A DNA stretch of 64,000 bases from UBA935 sp031556725 (GCA_031556725.1 JAVBSL010000042.1:15098-79097); one strand, 5' to 3'. Counted from the stretch's first letter, positions 25,107 through 34,773 are shown. The notes: generated by a model not told the origin, from the letters alone. Numbers and translations are program-made.

Positions 25107-26930
25107 TCAGTGCGATCCGGTATCTTCTTTAAAGTAAACGGTATAAGTTTCGTCCGTAATCTCATATAGAGGCTTAAAATTAATACAAGGTGAATTATTT
25201 CTGGTCTTATACGCCCCCTGCTTCCAAGGAAATAGATAATAGGTATGTTCATATTGAGGGGTCAGCATTTCTTCCGGTTTATTCCGGTCTCCATACAAAA
25301 TCTGCTCTTCGTCGCATTCTCCGGCCAAAACAATCGGCCCTTCCATCAAGGCAAAGGTATCGGGAATATCGTCCAAAGCCGATGTGGTGATACCGGCAGG
25401 GAGGAACAGGAACACTTCATCCTTTTCCCATTTCCGATTCATATGAAGATAACCGTCGCGAATATCCAACTCTGTTACGACTTCTCCGTTAATGGTTACT
25501 TCAGGCACTCTTTTCACCCATTTGGGAATCCGGAAGGAAAGAGTGAAATCTTCTGCTTTTTCAGCAGTAACGGCAAATTTCAAGAACCATCTGGACATCT
25601 GGCTTTCGTCTCTTTCATCAAACAAGGCAAGATCATTATAAAATTTCATATTTACTGTCTGAGTGAAGGTAACGTCAGTCCCGTTAGCCTTCCATTTTAA
25701 TTCGGAAGGAATATATTGATTTACAATCAAACGGTCCCCATTTTCGAAATATATCAAAGAAGGATACAGTGTCTGTGCCTGCACCATGGTGCCATGACAG
25801 CACCAGAAATCTCTGGTGGGGGTACCCCATTCTTTCCGGCTTCCGGCTTTTAATGACAGGAAGTAATCCGGCATACCGGTTTCTTTATTATGTTGAGCCA
25901 GAAAACCATTATAGAGGTTAAGCTCGATAAAATCAGAAAAATCAGTGTCGGCGGTCCAGCGATATAGATAATCAGCCGTTCTTACCATATTATAGACAGT
26001 ACAGAATTCCTGATTTTTTTCACTGATAAAACGTCCCAGCATGTGAGGCGGTGTCCAATATTCTCCGGCGTTTTGTCCGCCGGTACAGTAGAGACCGCGA
26101 TCGGTTACGGCATTTTTCCAAAAGGCTTCGGTAATTTTTCGCCATCTGGCGTCACCGGTTACTTCGAACAGTTTGGCAGTTCCATGAGACCAGGGAATGC
26201 TGGCATTGGCGTGACAGTTTGTTAAGGTATCTTTTCCGGCTTCCAGGTCTCCAACAATTCTGGGGTTATTATATCGCTCCTGCAAGGTAAGGTACTTTTC
26301 ATCCTTGGTTAGTTCATATAAAGAAATCCACATTTCCAGCATGCCGGATTCCTCACCGCTGTAAATGGCATGGGGATTCTTGACAGCCATCTCACCTGTC
26401 CACTGCACATACCAGTCACTTAAGTGATCAAGAATAGTCAGCGCTTTTTCGTTTCCCGCATCTACATAAGCACTATATAAGCCCAGGATTAATTTATGCA
26501 TAACATACTGAGGCGACCAGATATACTGCTCCTTTTCTAATTTATCAAAATATTTTTGGGGAATAGGTGCAATCCACTGCCCCCCATTCAGATTCTGACA
26601 TACTTCCAACTCATCAATAATAGTATCCAGTTTGGCCTTAAGTTCCCGATCGGTGGTGGAACGGTAGATAGAAGCAGCCGCGGCCAGCCAATGTCCCAGA
26701 AAATGTCCCCGCAGCTGACAGGTGGGCGCTTCCCAACCCCAATGAAGCTCGGCGGTATCCGGTTCCGGCAAAATCTGCAGACCCGGCATAACAATCCCTG
26801 CTTCCAGATAAAAGTTTTGCAGCAGCCCCTGGGTGCTCAGACTCATAAGATACTTGCGATTCAGGTCAAATCTTTCCTTAAAAATACTTGGTAATAATGT
26901 CACATCTTTCTTATCAATAGAATTTAACAT
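25107..26930 (-). CDS. GH127 family glycoside hydrolase (beta-L-arabinofuranosidase type)
   Basis: 607 residues of the former DUF1680 / GH127 family, cytoplasmic (no signal peptide). The cysteine-zinc active site is visible: NQEFCTVYN at about 306-314 (Glu-x-Cys) and FWCCHGT at about 376-382 (Cys-Cys), matching the four zinc ligands known from the founding beta-L-arabinofuranosidase, one Cys being the nucleophile. The N-terminal (alpha/alpha) barrel segment RGHFLGHWLAAAAS is typical. The ATG at 26930 is chosen (AAAGG upstream); in-frame ATGs at 26948 and 26939 are alternatives. It follows two AraC regulator genes on the - strand, divergent from a mannoside operon, and may remove a side sugar before mannan breakdown. 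GH127 also contains other activities, so the substrate is not certain. Confidence 0.85.
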   Translation of the reverse strand: MLNSIDKKDVTLLPSIFKERFDLNRKYLMSLSTQGLLQNFYLEAGIVMPGLQILPEPDTAELHWGWEAPTCQLRGHFLGHWLAAAASIYRSTTDRELKAKLDTIIDELEVCQNLNGGQWIAPIPQKYFDKLEKEQYIWSPQYVMHKLILGLYSAYVDAGNEKALTILDHLSDWYVQWTGEMAVKNPHAIYSGEESGMLEMWISLYELTKDEKYLTLQERYNNPRIVGDLEAGKDTLTNCHANASIPWSHGTAKLFEVTGDARWRKITEAFWKNAVTDRGLYCTGGQNAGEYWTPPHMLGRFISEKNQEFCTVYNMVRTADYLYRWTADTDFSDFIELNLYNGFLAQHNKETGMPDYFLSLKAGSRKEWGTPTRDFWCCHGTMVQAQTLYPSLIYFENGDRLIVNQYIPSELKWKANGTDVTFTQTVNMKFYNDLALFDERDESQMSRWFLKFAVTAEKAEDFTLSFRIPKWVKRVPEVTINGEVVTELDIRDGYLHMNRKWEKDEVFLFLPAGITTSALDDIPDTFALMEGPIVLAGECDEEQILYGDRNKPEEMLTPQYEHTYYLFPWKQGAYKTRNNSPCINFKPLYEITDETYTVYFKEDTGSH

Positions 26931-27048
26931 AATATCCATACCTTTCATACAAAATGAGTTTATTTGCAGCTTCTATCGATATTATAAAGCACCATACTGC
27001 ATTTTGTCGGTAGATATACATTCAGAAGAGGTGGAAAAAAATCACATC

Positions 27049-27897
27049 TTAATTGTATAACTTTCGATGAAAAGCCGTTTTATATTGGGAGGGAGTAATT
27101 CCTTCCAGTTTTTTAAAAACTTTCATAAAATATTTCTCATCGCTGAAACCACAGGTATAAGCCACTTCCTTCAAAGGGACATCATAGTTTACCAGCATGG
27201 ATTTGGCAATATCAATTCTGGTTTTGGTAATATAACCGCTGATCGATGTGCCGGTGGACTTTTGGAACAGGGAAGACAAATAATGGGGATTATAGCCAAA
27301 CTCTGCGGCAATCTCGGAGACGGTTATGGGCCGATAATAATTTCCCTTAATCCACTCCATAATGTGTAAAACCGGAGCAGACATATTAGCGGAAGAATTA
27401 TTCTGCGCATCAAGCAACTCCCGGCTGATTTCCAGAACCAGAAGACTGAGAGCGTAATCCAGCATCTGCGTTGAGTAAATCACATCCTGACGGGAAAGGT
27501 CCAGCAATTGATTAAATAACAAAGAAGCCCGTTTAGAAGCAGCAATGCTGCCCCATTCCGGAATAACGTAATGCCCACTGCTAAAAAGATCGGATGGAAG
27601 TTTTGTTTGAGTTGCTATTTCACAATTGAACAGAAAGTGCACCCATAAATAGGATAATTTTCCGGTAGAAGCCTGATAACCAAAGTGCTCTTCATCAGCC
27701 GGTAGAAAGATAAAATGTCCCGGTCCGATAATATGATCTATTCCGTTTTGGGAAAGAAAAAGCTGTCCTTCTTTTACCATAATAAGGACATGGGAGGGGA
27801 TGGTTCTGCGATGATGAAGAAAATCATCCCGGCTGTTTAAATTACCGCTGGAAAGATAGGTAAGAGGGCAGGATGCGTCGGAAAAGAAATATCTCAT
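27049..27897 (-). CDS. AraC-family transcriptional regulator
   Basis: 282 residues with an N-terminal cupin-like sugar-sensing domain (GPGHFIFLPADEEHFGYQ) and a C-terminal double helix-turn-helix from about residue 180. Key motifs are ITVSEIAAEFGYNPHYLSSL and VPLKEVAYTCGFSDEKYFMK, then FKKLEGITPSQY. AAGGAG precedes the ATG. It starts 13 bases after the stop of the second AraC gene, so the two form one unit with GH127 downstream. A local sugar-responsive activator of the GH127 gene and/or the divergent transporter operon is likely. Confidence 0.9.
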   Translation of the reverse strand: MRYFFSDASCPLTYLSSGNLNSRDDFLHHRRTIPSHVLIMVKEGQLFLSQNGIDHIIGPGHFIFLPADEEHFGYQASTGKLSYLWVHFLFNCEIATQTKLPSDLFSSGHYVIPEWGSIAASKRASLLFNQLLDLSRQDVIYSTQMLDYALSLLVLEISRELLDAQNNSSANMSAPVLHIMEWIKGNYYRPITVSEIAAEFGYNPHYLSSLFQKSTGTSISGYITKTRIDIAKSMLVNYDVPLKEVAYTCGFSDEKYFMKVFKKLEGITPSQYKTAFHRKLYN

Positions 27898-27910
27898 CTA
27901 TGGACTCCTT

Positions 27911-28771
27911 CTACTGATAGATGTTTTGTTGAATATTTTGTCTGTAACAAAGCGGAGTTACGCCATTGTATCTTTTGAACAGATGAATAAAGTGATTGGT
28001 ATTTTCCATTCCCACCATTGTACCGATTTCATGAATTTTATAGTCGGTGGTTTCCAGATAATGCATGGCGGTATCTATTCTTACCTTATTTAAATATTGT
28101 AATGGTGAAATCCCCAGATGTACCTTAAATTCTCGGCATAAACGATATTTACTGACAGAAAAACGCTGCTCTAATTGATCTAGCGAAAACTCCTGCTCAA
28201 AAGAATTGTCCAGTAAGCGTTTCACTTCTTTTATATAACGTGGGACAGGTTGACTTTTGGCTTGACCATAATCAAAGGACAGGATACTTTCGGTAAGGAT
28301 GCTATCCAGCAATGCCGAAATGTGCAATTGCATACGGGCAGAATTATGGAGCATGCAAGTATTTATTTTTTCAATATTATGGACGATATCCGAATGCGCG
28401 TTTAAGGTCATGCGCGGACATGCGGCTATATCAGGCTCCTGCAGAAGATTGATAAAAAAGGGAAGGGATTCCCCGGTAAGAAAGAAAACGGTATAATCCC
28501 AGGGCTCGGTCAGAATATTGATCTGAAACCGCTTATTGCATGGAAATAGTGCCAGCGTATCTGCTTCCAGACAAAAACCGTCACTGCGATAAGAAAGCTT
28601 TCCGCAGCCGCTTCTTGTATATAGTAATAATATACTGTCTGAAGGCATGATGTCAAAGGAATAAGGTGCATACGCAATAGTAGATTCCCCGGACAAAAGG
28701 CTAAGGGGAATAGAAGAGACTGCATTATAGAAAGGATTTTTTTGACCTTCAAAAGCATTTACTAAACTCAT
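27911..28771 (-). CDS. AraC-family transcriptional regulator
   Basis: 286 residues, same architecture as its neighbour but clearly different in sequence. It has an N-terminal beta-rich sensing domain and C-terminal HTH motifs FSLDQLEQRFSVSKYRLCRE and YKIHEIGTMVGMENTNHFIH, followed by FKRYNGVTPLCYR. The ATG at 28771 is chosen for the GGAGG 8 bases upstream; the frame opens at 28795. It is divergent from the sugar-binding lipoprotein gene with about 280 bases between, the usual position for the regulator of a transport operon. Two AraC regulators for one locus may mean that two different sugars are sensed. Confidence 0.9.
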   Translation of the reverse strand: MSLVNAFEGQKNPFYNAVSSIPLSLLSGESTIAYAPYSFDIMPSDSILLLYTRSGCGKLSYRSDGFCLEADTLALFPCNKRFQINILTEPWDYTVFFLTGESLPFFINLLQEPDIAACPRMTLNAHSDIVHNIEKINTCMLHNSARMQLHISALLDSILTESILSFDYGQAKSQPVPRYIKEVKRLLDNSFEQEFSLDQLEQRFSVSKYRLCREFKVHLGISPLQYLNKVRIDTAMHYLETTDYKIHEIGTMVGMENTNHFIHLFKRYNGVTPLCYRQNIQQNIYQ

Positions 28772-28989
28772 GATAACAACCTCCGCTGCTAACATTATAT
28801 TATAAATTAATCAATTTAACAACATTTAATCAAGTTAATAAAGATAAAAAATGTTGCAAAGTGTACAAAATAACCAAATATATGTAAATATAATTGTATA
28901 AAAGGAAGAAATGTATAAATTCAGCAAGATAGATATATTAATATCAATAATAGTTGATGATTAAAATTAATTAATTAATATAATGTAAT

Positions 28990-29006
28990 TAGTTAATAAT
29001 TAACTA
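28990..29006. promoter_or_regulatory. Inverted repeat in the divergent control region
   Basis: TAGTTAAT, one central A, and ATTAACTA form a perfect 8-bp inverted repeat 45 bases before the lipoprotein ATG. The whole 28772-29050 region is very AT-rich with repeated TAATTAAT motifs and must hold both promoters. AraC proteins usually bind direct repeats, so this could instead serve another repressor or be a chance product of the AT-rich sequence. No confident -35/-10 pair was seen. Confidence 0.3.
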
Positions 29007-29050
29007 TTTTAACTAAAAAACAGATTAATTTAAAAGGAGGAACAATTATT

Positions 29051-30487
29051 ATGAAGTTAAGAAAAGTATTAGCACTTAGCTTAGCAGCTATTCTGACATT
29101 CTCATTAGCAGGATGCGGCGCGAAAGAGGGAGCGGCAGCACCCGAAACCAAAGCAGAAACAGCAGCAGCTACTACCGAAGCAACAGAGACAACAGAAGCC
29201 GCAGCACCGGCAGCAGATGACGGTACCCTGGCATATGCCAACATTGTTGTAGGTGAAACCTACACGGACGTAACTGCAAACATCAAATGGCTGACCCACA
29301 GAACCGATCTAATTGAAAGCGGTGCAATTGACAGTTACATAGCAAGCTTTAACAAAGAATATCCCAACATTACCGTTGAGGTTGAAGGTGTTACCGATTA
29401 TGCACAGGATTCCTTACTGCGTCTGTCCGCAGGCGACTGGGGCGATATCATGATGATTCCTCAGGTAGATAAGAATCTGCTTGGTGAATATTTTGTATCC
29501 TATGGTGACTTAAGCACCATGAGCACTCTGATCAATTTTGCCAATGCATGGCAGTTTGACAACCAGGTTTATGGTGTTCCTTCTACCGCTAATGCACAGG
29601 GTATCGTATACAACAAAGCTGTATTTGAAGCAGCCGGCGTTACCGCTCTGCCCAAGACCCCCGATGAGTTTATTGCTGCCTTACAGGCGATTAAAGATAA
29701 GACCGATGCCATTCCGCTGTACACCAACTATGCAGCCGGCTGGACCATGGGTGCATGGGATGCTTATATCGGCGGTTCCGCAACCGGTGATGCTAACTAC
29801 GAAAATCAGGTTATGATCCATGATGCTGCTCCTTTTGCAGACAATGGCAAAAATTCTTATCCTTGTGCGGTATACAAAGTTCTTTACGATGCAGCCGCTA
29901 ACGGTTTGATCGAAGATGATTATACCACCACCGACTGGGAAGGCTGCAAAGGCATGATCAACGGCGGCGAAATCGGAACTATGGTACTTGGTTCATGGGC
30001 GTTCTCTCAGATGGTAGAAGCTGGTCCCAAAGGCGATGACATTGGATACATGTCCTTCCCCATCACTGTAGACGGCAAACAGTATGCTTCCGCAGGTGCT
30101 GACTATAGCTACGGTATCAACGTAAATGCTTCCGAAGACAATCAGAAGGCAGCAATGGCATTTGTTAAATGGATGACTGTAAAATCAGGCTTTGCATTTA
30201 ATGAAGGCGGTATCCCCATTGATGTTAATGGAGAATATCCCGGTTTGTATGAAGCTTTTGCCGGAGTTGAATTTGTTGAAAGTGCTCCCGCACTGGCTGG
30301 TGAAGAAACTTATAAGGATGACCTGAATGCTGAGTCCGAATTGAATATCAATGCCGGTGGAAATACCAAGATTCAGGCAATTATTGAGCATGCTGACAAG
30401 GGTGATAAAGACTTTGCCGCTATTATGGAAGAATGGAATGCAGCATGGGCAGATGCACAGGCAAGTCTTGGAATTGAAGCAAAATAG
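29051..30487 (+). CDS. ABC transporter sugar-binding lipoprotein
   Basis: 478-residue extracellular solute-binding protein of the CUT1 oligosaccharide type. It has a lipoprotein signal peptide (LALSLAAILTFSLAGC, lipid Cys22), then a Thr/Ala/Glu-rich linker (about 25-60), then the binding domain. Typical segments are IDSYIASFNKEYPNITVEVE, GDWGDIMMIPQ and YNKAVFEAAGVTALPKTPDE. AAGGAGG precedes the ATG. It is first in the operon with two permeases and mannoside enzymes, so beta-manno-oligosaccharides are the likely ligand (inference from context). A hairpin follows the gene, which would keep this protein in excess of the permeases. Confidence 0.92.
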   Translation: MKLRKVLALSLAAILTFSLAGCGAKEGAAAPETKAETAAATTEATETTEAAAPAADDGTLAYANIVVGETYTDVTANIKWLTHRTDLIESGAIDSYIASFNKEYPNITVEVEGVTDYAQDSLLRLSAGDWGDIMMIPQVDKNLLGEYFVSYGDLSTMSTLINFANAWQFDNQVYGVPSTANAQGIVYNKAVFEAAGVTALPKTPDEFIAALQAIKDKTDAIPLYTNYAAGWTMGAWDAYIGGSATGDANYENQVMIHDAAPFADNGKNSYPCAVYKVLYDAAANGLIEDDYTTTDWEGCKGMINGGEIGTMVLGSWAFSQMVEAGPKGDDIGYMSFPITVDGKQYASAGADYSYGINVNASEDNQKAAMAFVKWMTVKSGFAFNEGGIPIDVNGEYPGLYEAFAGVEFVESAPALAGEETYKDDLNAESELNINAGGNTKIQAIIEHADKGDKDFAAIMEEWNAAWADAQASLGIEAK

Positions 30488-30507
30488 CGAATACAGGTGT
30501 TGTTAAG

Positions 30508-30534
30508 GAGCCAGGGAGAGGTTCTCCTTGGCTC
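30508..30534 (+). promoter_or_regulatory. Intercistronic hairpin between binding protein and permease
   Basis: GAGCCAGGGAGA (30508-30519), loop GGT, TCTCCTTGGCTC (30523-30534): a 12-bp stem with one G-U pair, followed by AATTTC and no long T-run. It lies 20 bases after the lipoprotein stop and 35 before the permease start. It fits a partial terminator or mRNA-stabilising stem, a common way to make more binding protein than permease. Confidence 0.65.
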
Positions 30535-30569
30535 AATTTCTCGCAGTTTGGCAAAAAAGGAGAGTTGCA

Positions 30570-31556
30570 ATGGAAGTTAAAAAAAATTTTAACTTGTTAA
30601 AATGGATAAAGAGCCGAAAGGGGCAGCAGGCAATTATTATTGTTGCATTTATGCTTATTCCATTATTACTGTTATTTACCTTTACATATTTTCCTTTTGG
30701 GGAAATGTTTAAATTTAGTTTTTACAAGATGAAGTATATCGGCCCCAGAACTTTTGTGGGATGGAAGAATTATATTGATGTATTTAGAAGAGATGATATT
30801 TTCGGTGCATTGAAACTGAGTTTTTACTATATGGGCGGTTCGGTAATTCAGTTAGCGATCGCATTATATTTGGCAACCATGTTAAGCTTCAAGGTAAAAG
30901 GCGGTAATTTCTTTAAAGGGCTGATGTTTTTCCCTTTCCTAATCAATGGTATTGCAATCGGTTTTATTTTTAAATTTTTCTACACCAGAGGCTTTGTATT
31001 TGATACAGTGCTGCAATGGTGTGGTTTTTCCCTGGAAAATCTTCCGTATTGGTTAAAGGATCAGCAAATCAATAATGTTTCGCTGGTGGCTACCTCAGTA
31101 TGGCGTTATTTTGGACAGAATATGGTGTTGTTCATCGGTGCGATCATGTCAGTGGATTCTGAATTATATGAGGCAGCAGACTTAGACGGTGCAAATAAAT
31201 TTCAGCAGTTTTTATATATTATTTTACCCAGTATTAAGACTATAGTTACCTTAAACGTGATTCTTTCCATTACCGGTTCTCTTAGTGCTTTTGAACCTCC
31301 CTATGTAATCACCAGCGGTGCTAACGGAACCGGTACTTATTTTGTTATTATGAATGAAGTGGCCCATGTCAGCGGTAAGGTAGGCCTGGCATCAGCTATG
31401 GCCATTGTTCTTTTGATGATTATCTTCGCAGCAACAATCCTGCAGAAACTGTTCTTTAAGTACGTATTTAAGAGTGCTGAGGATGAAGATAAGAATGCAG
31501 GCATCCGCCGGGATAAGAAAATGGCCCGGTTAAGAGCGAAAAAGGAGGGGAGATAA
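30570..31556 (+). CDS. ABC transporter permease (MalF/UgpA-like)
   Basis: 328-residue inner-membrane subunit of a CUT1 sugar importer with six or more membrane segments. The EAA loop that contacts the ATPase is visible as ELYEAADLDGANKFQQFLYI then LPSIK. The start is set at ATG 30570, which has AAAGGAG at the right distance; the open frame begins earlier at 30528 without one. It pairs with the next gene, which begins one base after the stop. No ATPase gene is present in the locus, so a shared MsmK-like ATPase encoded elsewhere probably powers it. Confidence 0.92.
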   Translation: MEVKKNFNLLKWIKSRKGQQAIIIVAFMLIPLLLLFTFTYFPFGEMFKFSFYKMKYIGPRTFVGWKNYIDVFRRDDIFGALKLSFYYMGGSVIQLAIALYLATMLSFKVKGGNFFKGLMFFPFLINGIAIGFIFKFFYTRGFVFDTVLQWCGFSLENLPYWLKDQQINNVSLVATSVWRYFGQNMVLFIGAIMSVDSELYEAADLDGANKFQQFLYIILPSIKTIVTLNVILSITGSLSAFEPPYVITSGANGTGTYFVIMNEVAHVSGKVGLASAMAIVLLMIIFAATILQKLFFKYVFKSAEDEDKNAGIRRDKKMARLRAKKEGR

Positions 31557-31557
31557 T

Positions 31558-32403
31558 ATGAAGGCATATCGAGCAAAGCATTATGTACTTGTTTTTCTGC
31601 AATATTTTTCCCTTTTATTCTTTTCCTTTGTAGCAGTACTGCCGGTAGTATCCTGTGTGATAACGGCATTTAAGACAAAAGAAGAATATCAAAGCACCAA
31701 TGTTATGGTTCTGCCGGGCAGCTGGCTGAATTTTCAAAACTTTGCCGATGCATTTAGCCGGGCCAATATGGGAATAGCCTTTAAAAATTCTACCATTATA
31801 CTGGTATGTGTATTACTGGGTTCAATTATAATCGGGACACAATTAGCCTATGTATTAAACCGTTTTCGTTTTCCGGGCAACGGCCTCATCAGAAGCTTAT
31901 TTTTATTTGCCACGTTGCTTCCGGGCATTGCCATGCAGGTATCGGTTTATGAAACCATGCACAATCTGGGCCTTATCAATCATTTGTACGGTTATATTAT
32001 TTTAATGATGGGTACCGATGTTATTTCCATCTATATTTTCATTCAGTTTTTTGAAAATATATCAATTTCACTGGATGAGTCAGCCATTGTGGATGGGGCA
32101 TCCTACTTTACTATCTACGCCAGGATACTGTTGCCATTGTTAAAACCGGCCATTGTAACCTGTATGGTGTTAAAAGGAGTGGGTACTTATAATGAATATT
32201 ATATGGCGCAGTTATATTTACAAAACAAACAAAAGCTGGCAACTGTGGCAACCTCGCTTTATGTCTTTACAGGACCACTGGGAAGCCAGTATAATCTAAT
32301 ATGTGCGGGTGTCATCATTTCTTTACTACCGGCATTGATTGTATTTATTTTATGTCAAAAACAGATTTACAGCGGACTTACCATGGGAGCTGTGAAGGGC
32401 TGA
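31558..32403 (+). CDS. ABC transporter permease (MalG/UgpE-like)
   Basis: 281-residue second permease of the CUT1 importer. Typical features are the N-terminal membrane helix, PGSWLNFQNFADAFSRANMG before the core domain, and the EAA loop SLDESAIVDGASYFTIYARI ending LPLLKPA. It ends in KQIYSGLTMGAVKG, the usual MalG-like C-terminus. AAGGAGGGGAG precedes the ATG. The epimerase gene begins 10 bases further on. Confidence 0.92.
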   Translation: MKAYRAKHYVLVFLQYFSLLFFSFVAVLPVVSCVITAFKTKEEYQSTNVMVLPGSWLNFQNFADAFSRANMGIAFKNSTIILVCVLLGSIIIGTQLAYVLNRFRFPGNGLIRSLFLFATLLPGIAMQVSVYETMHNLGLINHLYGYIILMMGTDVISIYIFIQFFENISISLDESAIVDGASYFTIYARILLPLLKPAIVTCMVLKGVGTYNEYYMAQLYLQNKQKLATVATSLYVFTGPLGSQYNLICAGVIISLLPALIVFILCQKQIYSGLTMGAVKG

Positions 32404-32413
32404 CAGGAGGCAG

Positions 32414-33592
32414 ATGATGATGGTAAAGGAAGTACGGGAACATTTAAAAAGTATTATTATTCCTTTTTGGAAGGGAATGCGGGATAATCGCTACGGGGGC
32501 TATTTCGGATGGATGGATTTTAACTTAAAGGCAGATGAGAAGGCCGTCAAGGGCTGTATCTTAAACAGCCGGATTATGTGGTTCTTTGCCAATGCTTATA
32601 CCCTATTAAAGGAAGAAAGTCTGTTAGCTGAAGCAAAGCATGGCTTTGCATTTATGAAGGAACATTGTATGGACTTGGAAAACGGCGGCATTTACTGGTC
32701 CATCGGCTATGACGGCAAACCGGAGGATACCACCAAGCATACCTATAATCAGGCTTTTGCAATTTATGCGTTATCTTCTTATTTTGAAGCATCAGGAGAA
32801 GAAGAAGCCTTAAGGATGGCACTTAACTTATTTCATCTGATTGAAGAAAAGTGTACCGATGAGATTGGTTATAAAGAAGCTTTTAATGAAAAATTTGAAG
32901 AGATCAGCAATGACAAGTTATCGGAAAATGGTGTAATTGCCGAGAAGACCATGAACACCCTGCTTCATGTGTTCGAAGCTTATACGGAGCTTTACCGGGT
33001 ACACCCGCTGCCAGAAGTGAAAGCCAGGCTGGAATGGATACTGGATACCTTTGCAGATAAGGTGTATAATCCGGAGCTTCAACGCCAGGAGGTTTTTTTT
33101 GATGCTCAGATGAATTCGATTCTGGATCTGCATTCCTATGGCCATGATATTGAGACTGCATGGCTGATTGACCGGGGTGTGGAAATCTTAGGCGAACAGA
33201 AGTATTTTGAAAAGATGACCCCCATTACCAAAGCCCTCACTGCCCGGATATACAAGGTGGCTTACGATGGACATTCCCTTCATAATGAATGTGAAAAAGG
33301 TGTGGTAAATACCAATCGGATCTGGTGGGTTCAGGCTGAAACCGTAGTGGGATTCCTAAATGGCTATAAAATGGATAAAGCAAAAAAAGAGTATCTGGCG
33401 GCAGTACTTAGCACATGGAAATACATTAAGGAGCATATGGTGGATTCCCGAGCAGGTTCGGAGTGGTACTGGGAAGTGGATGTGAATGGCGATCCCATAA
33501 CCGGCCGGCCCATTGTGGAACCCTGGAAGTGTCCTTACCATAACGGCAGAATGTGTTTTGAAGTAATTAAGTCGGAAAGAGAGGTTTTATAA
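32414..33592 (+). CDS. AGE-family epimerase (cellobiose/mannobiose 2-epimerase)
   Basis: 392 residues, (alpha/alpha)6-barrel of the N-acylglucosamine 2-epimerase family. In this company (two GH130 phosphorylases) it is expected to turn beta-1,4-mannobiose into mannosyl-glucose in the cytoplasm. Visible motifs are SRIMWFFANAY, HTYNQAFAIYALSSYF, LDLHSYGHDIETAWLIDRG with a catalytic His region, and TNRIWWVQAETVVGF with the second His-partner Trp/Glu segment. Three consecutive ATGs follow AGGAGG; the second or third (32417, 32420) has better spacing. Its stop shares one base with the next start (TAATG). Confidence 0.88.
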   Translation: MMMVKEVREHLKSIIIPFWKGMRDNRYGGYFGWMDFNLKADEKAVKGCILNSRIMWFFANAYTLLKEESLLAEAKHGFAFMKEHCMDLENGGIYWSIGYDGKPEDTTKHTYNQAFAIYALSSYFEASGEEEALRMALNLFHLIEEKCTDEIGYKEAFNEKFEEISNDKLSENGVIAEKTMNTLLHVFEAYTELYRVHPLPEVKARLEWILDTFADKVYNPELQRQEVFFDAQMNSILDLHSYGHDIETAWLIDRGVEILGEQKYFEKMTPITKALTARIYKVAYDGHSLHNECEKGVVNTNRIWWVQAETVVGFLNGYKMDKAKKEYLAAVLSTWKYIKEHMVDSRAGSEWYWEVDVNGDPITGRPIVEPWKCPYHNGRMCFEVIKSEREVL

Positions 33593-34773
33593 TGTTTCAT
33601 CAAAATTATTATGTACAGCAGGCGAAATATCAAAAGCTGATTGAACGTAAAAATCAAAAAAGTCAGTTCTATAACGGTATCTTTGACCGCTATGTTTATC
33701 CGGTATTAACCAGGGAACATATTCCCCTTCATTGGAAGTATGATTTGAATCCGGAAACAAATCCTTTTTTTATGGAGCGCCTGGGAGTAAATGCGGTGAT
33801 GAACTCCGGTGCCATTGAATTAAATGGCAAATACTATCTGGTGGTTCGGATCGAGGGTGCTGACCGGAAATCCTTCTTCGGTGTGGCCGAAAGTGATAAT
33901 GGAATTGACGGCTTTCGCTTTTGGGACTATCCAATTTTATTAGAGGATACCTGTCCGGAAGAAACCAATGTATATGACATGCGGCTGACTAAGCATGAAG
34001 ACGGTTATATATACGGTGTATTTTGCTCGGAAAGCAAAGATACCGGTGTAAATGATCTGTCTGCAGCGGTGGCAGCAGCCGGAATTGTCAGAACAAAGGA
34101 CTTAAAGACCTGGGAACGCCTGGATAATTTAAAGACCCTGAACTCCCCGCAGCAGCGGAATGTGGTATTGCATCCGGAGTTCGTAAACGGTAAATATGCT
34201 TTTTACACCCGCCCTATGGATGACTTTATCGATACCGGTTCAGGCGGCGGCATCGGCTTTGGCCTTTGTGACGATATCGAGCATGCGGTCGTCGGGGAAG
34301 AGATTATTACCAGCCAGAGAAAGTACCATACCATCACCGAAGCTAAGAACGGTGCCGGCGCGGTACCCATCAAGACGGAAAAGGGCTGGCTGCACATCGC
34401 CCACGGGGTGCGGAATACGGCAGCAGGCTTGCGCTATGTGCTGTATGCTTTTGCCACCTCGCTGGAAGAACCCACCAAGGTGATTGCGGAACCTTCCGGA
34501 ATGCTCTTAGGACCTTTGGGCAGAGAGCGGGTGGGGGATGTTTCCAACGTGGTCTTCACCAATGGTGCCATTGCCAAAGATAATGGTGAAGTGTTCCTTT
34601 ATTATGCTTCCAGCGATACCAGAATGCACGTTGCTACGACAACGATGGAGAAACTTTTGGATTATGTGTTCACAACCCCTGAAGATCCCCTTCGTTCGGT
34701 AGAGTGTGTAGCCCAAAGATATGAATTGATAGAAAAAAATTTAAAATATATGCAGGAGAATTGTGATGAGTAA
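33592..34773 (+). CDS. GH130 phosphorylase, probable 4-O-beta-D-mannosyl-D-glucose phosphorylase
   Basis: 393 residues of the GH130 family. It would phosphorolyse mannosyl-glucose to alpha-mannose-1-phosphate and glucose. The N-terminal segment NPFFMERLGVNAVMNSGAIE and the size match GH130 subfamily 1 enzymes. The proton-donor Asp is in NVYDMRLTKHEDGY, and the phosphate-binding region is around AFYTRPMDDF and HTITEAKNGAGAVPI. AGAGG precedes the ATG. Starts within the stop of the epimerase gene and overlaps the second GH130 gene by 8 bases. This gene order epimerase-GH130-GH130 is the known bacterial beta-mannan salvage pathway. Confidence 0.88.
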   Translation: MFHQNYYVQQAKYQKLIERKNQKSQFYNGIFDRYVYPVLTREHIPLHWKYDLNPETNPFFMERLGVNAVMNSGAIELNGKYYLVVRIEGADRKSFFGVAESDNGIDGFRFWDYPILLEDTCPEETNVYDMRLTKHEDGYIYGVFCSESKDTGVNDLSAAVAAAGIVRTKDLKTWERLDNLKTLNSPQQRNVVLHPEFVNGKYAFYTRPMDDFIDTGSGGGIGFGLCDDIEHAVVGEEIITSQRKYHTITEAKNGAGAVPIKTEKGWLHIAHGVRNTAAGLRYVLYAFATSLEEPTKVIAEPSGMLLGPLGRERVGDVSNVVFTNGAIAKDNGEVFLYYASSDTRMHVATTTMEKLLDYVFTTPEDPLRSVECVAQRYELIEKNLKYMQENCDE

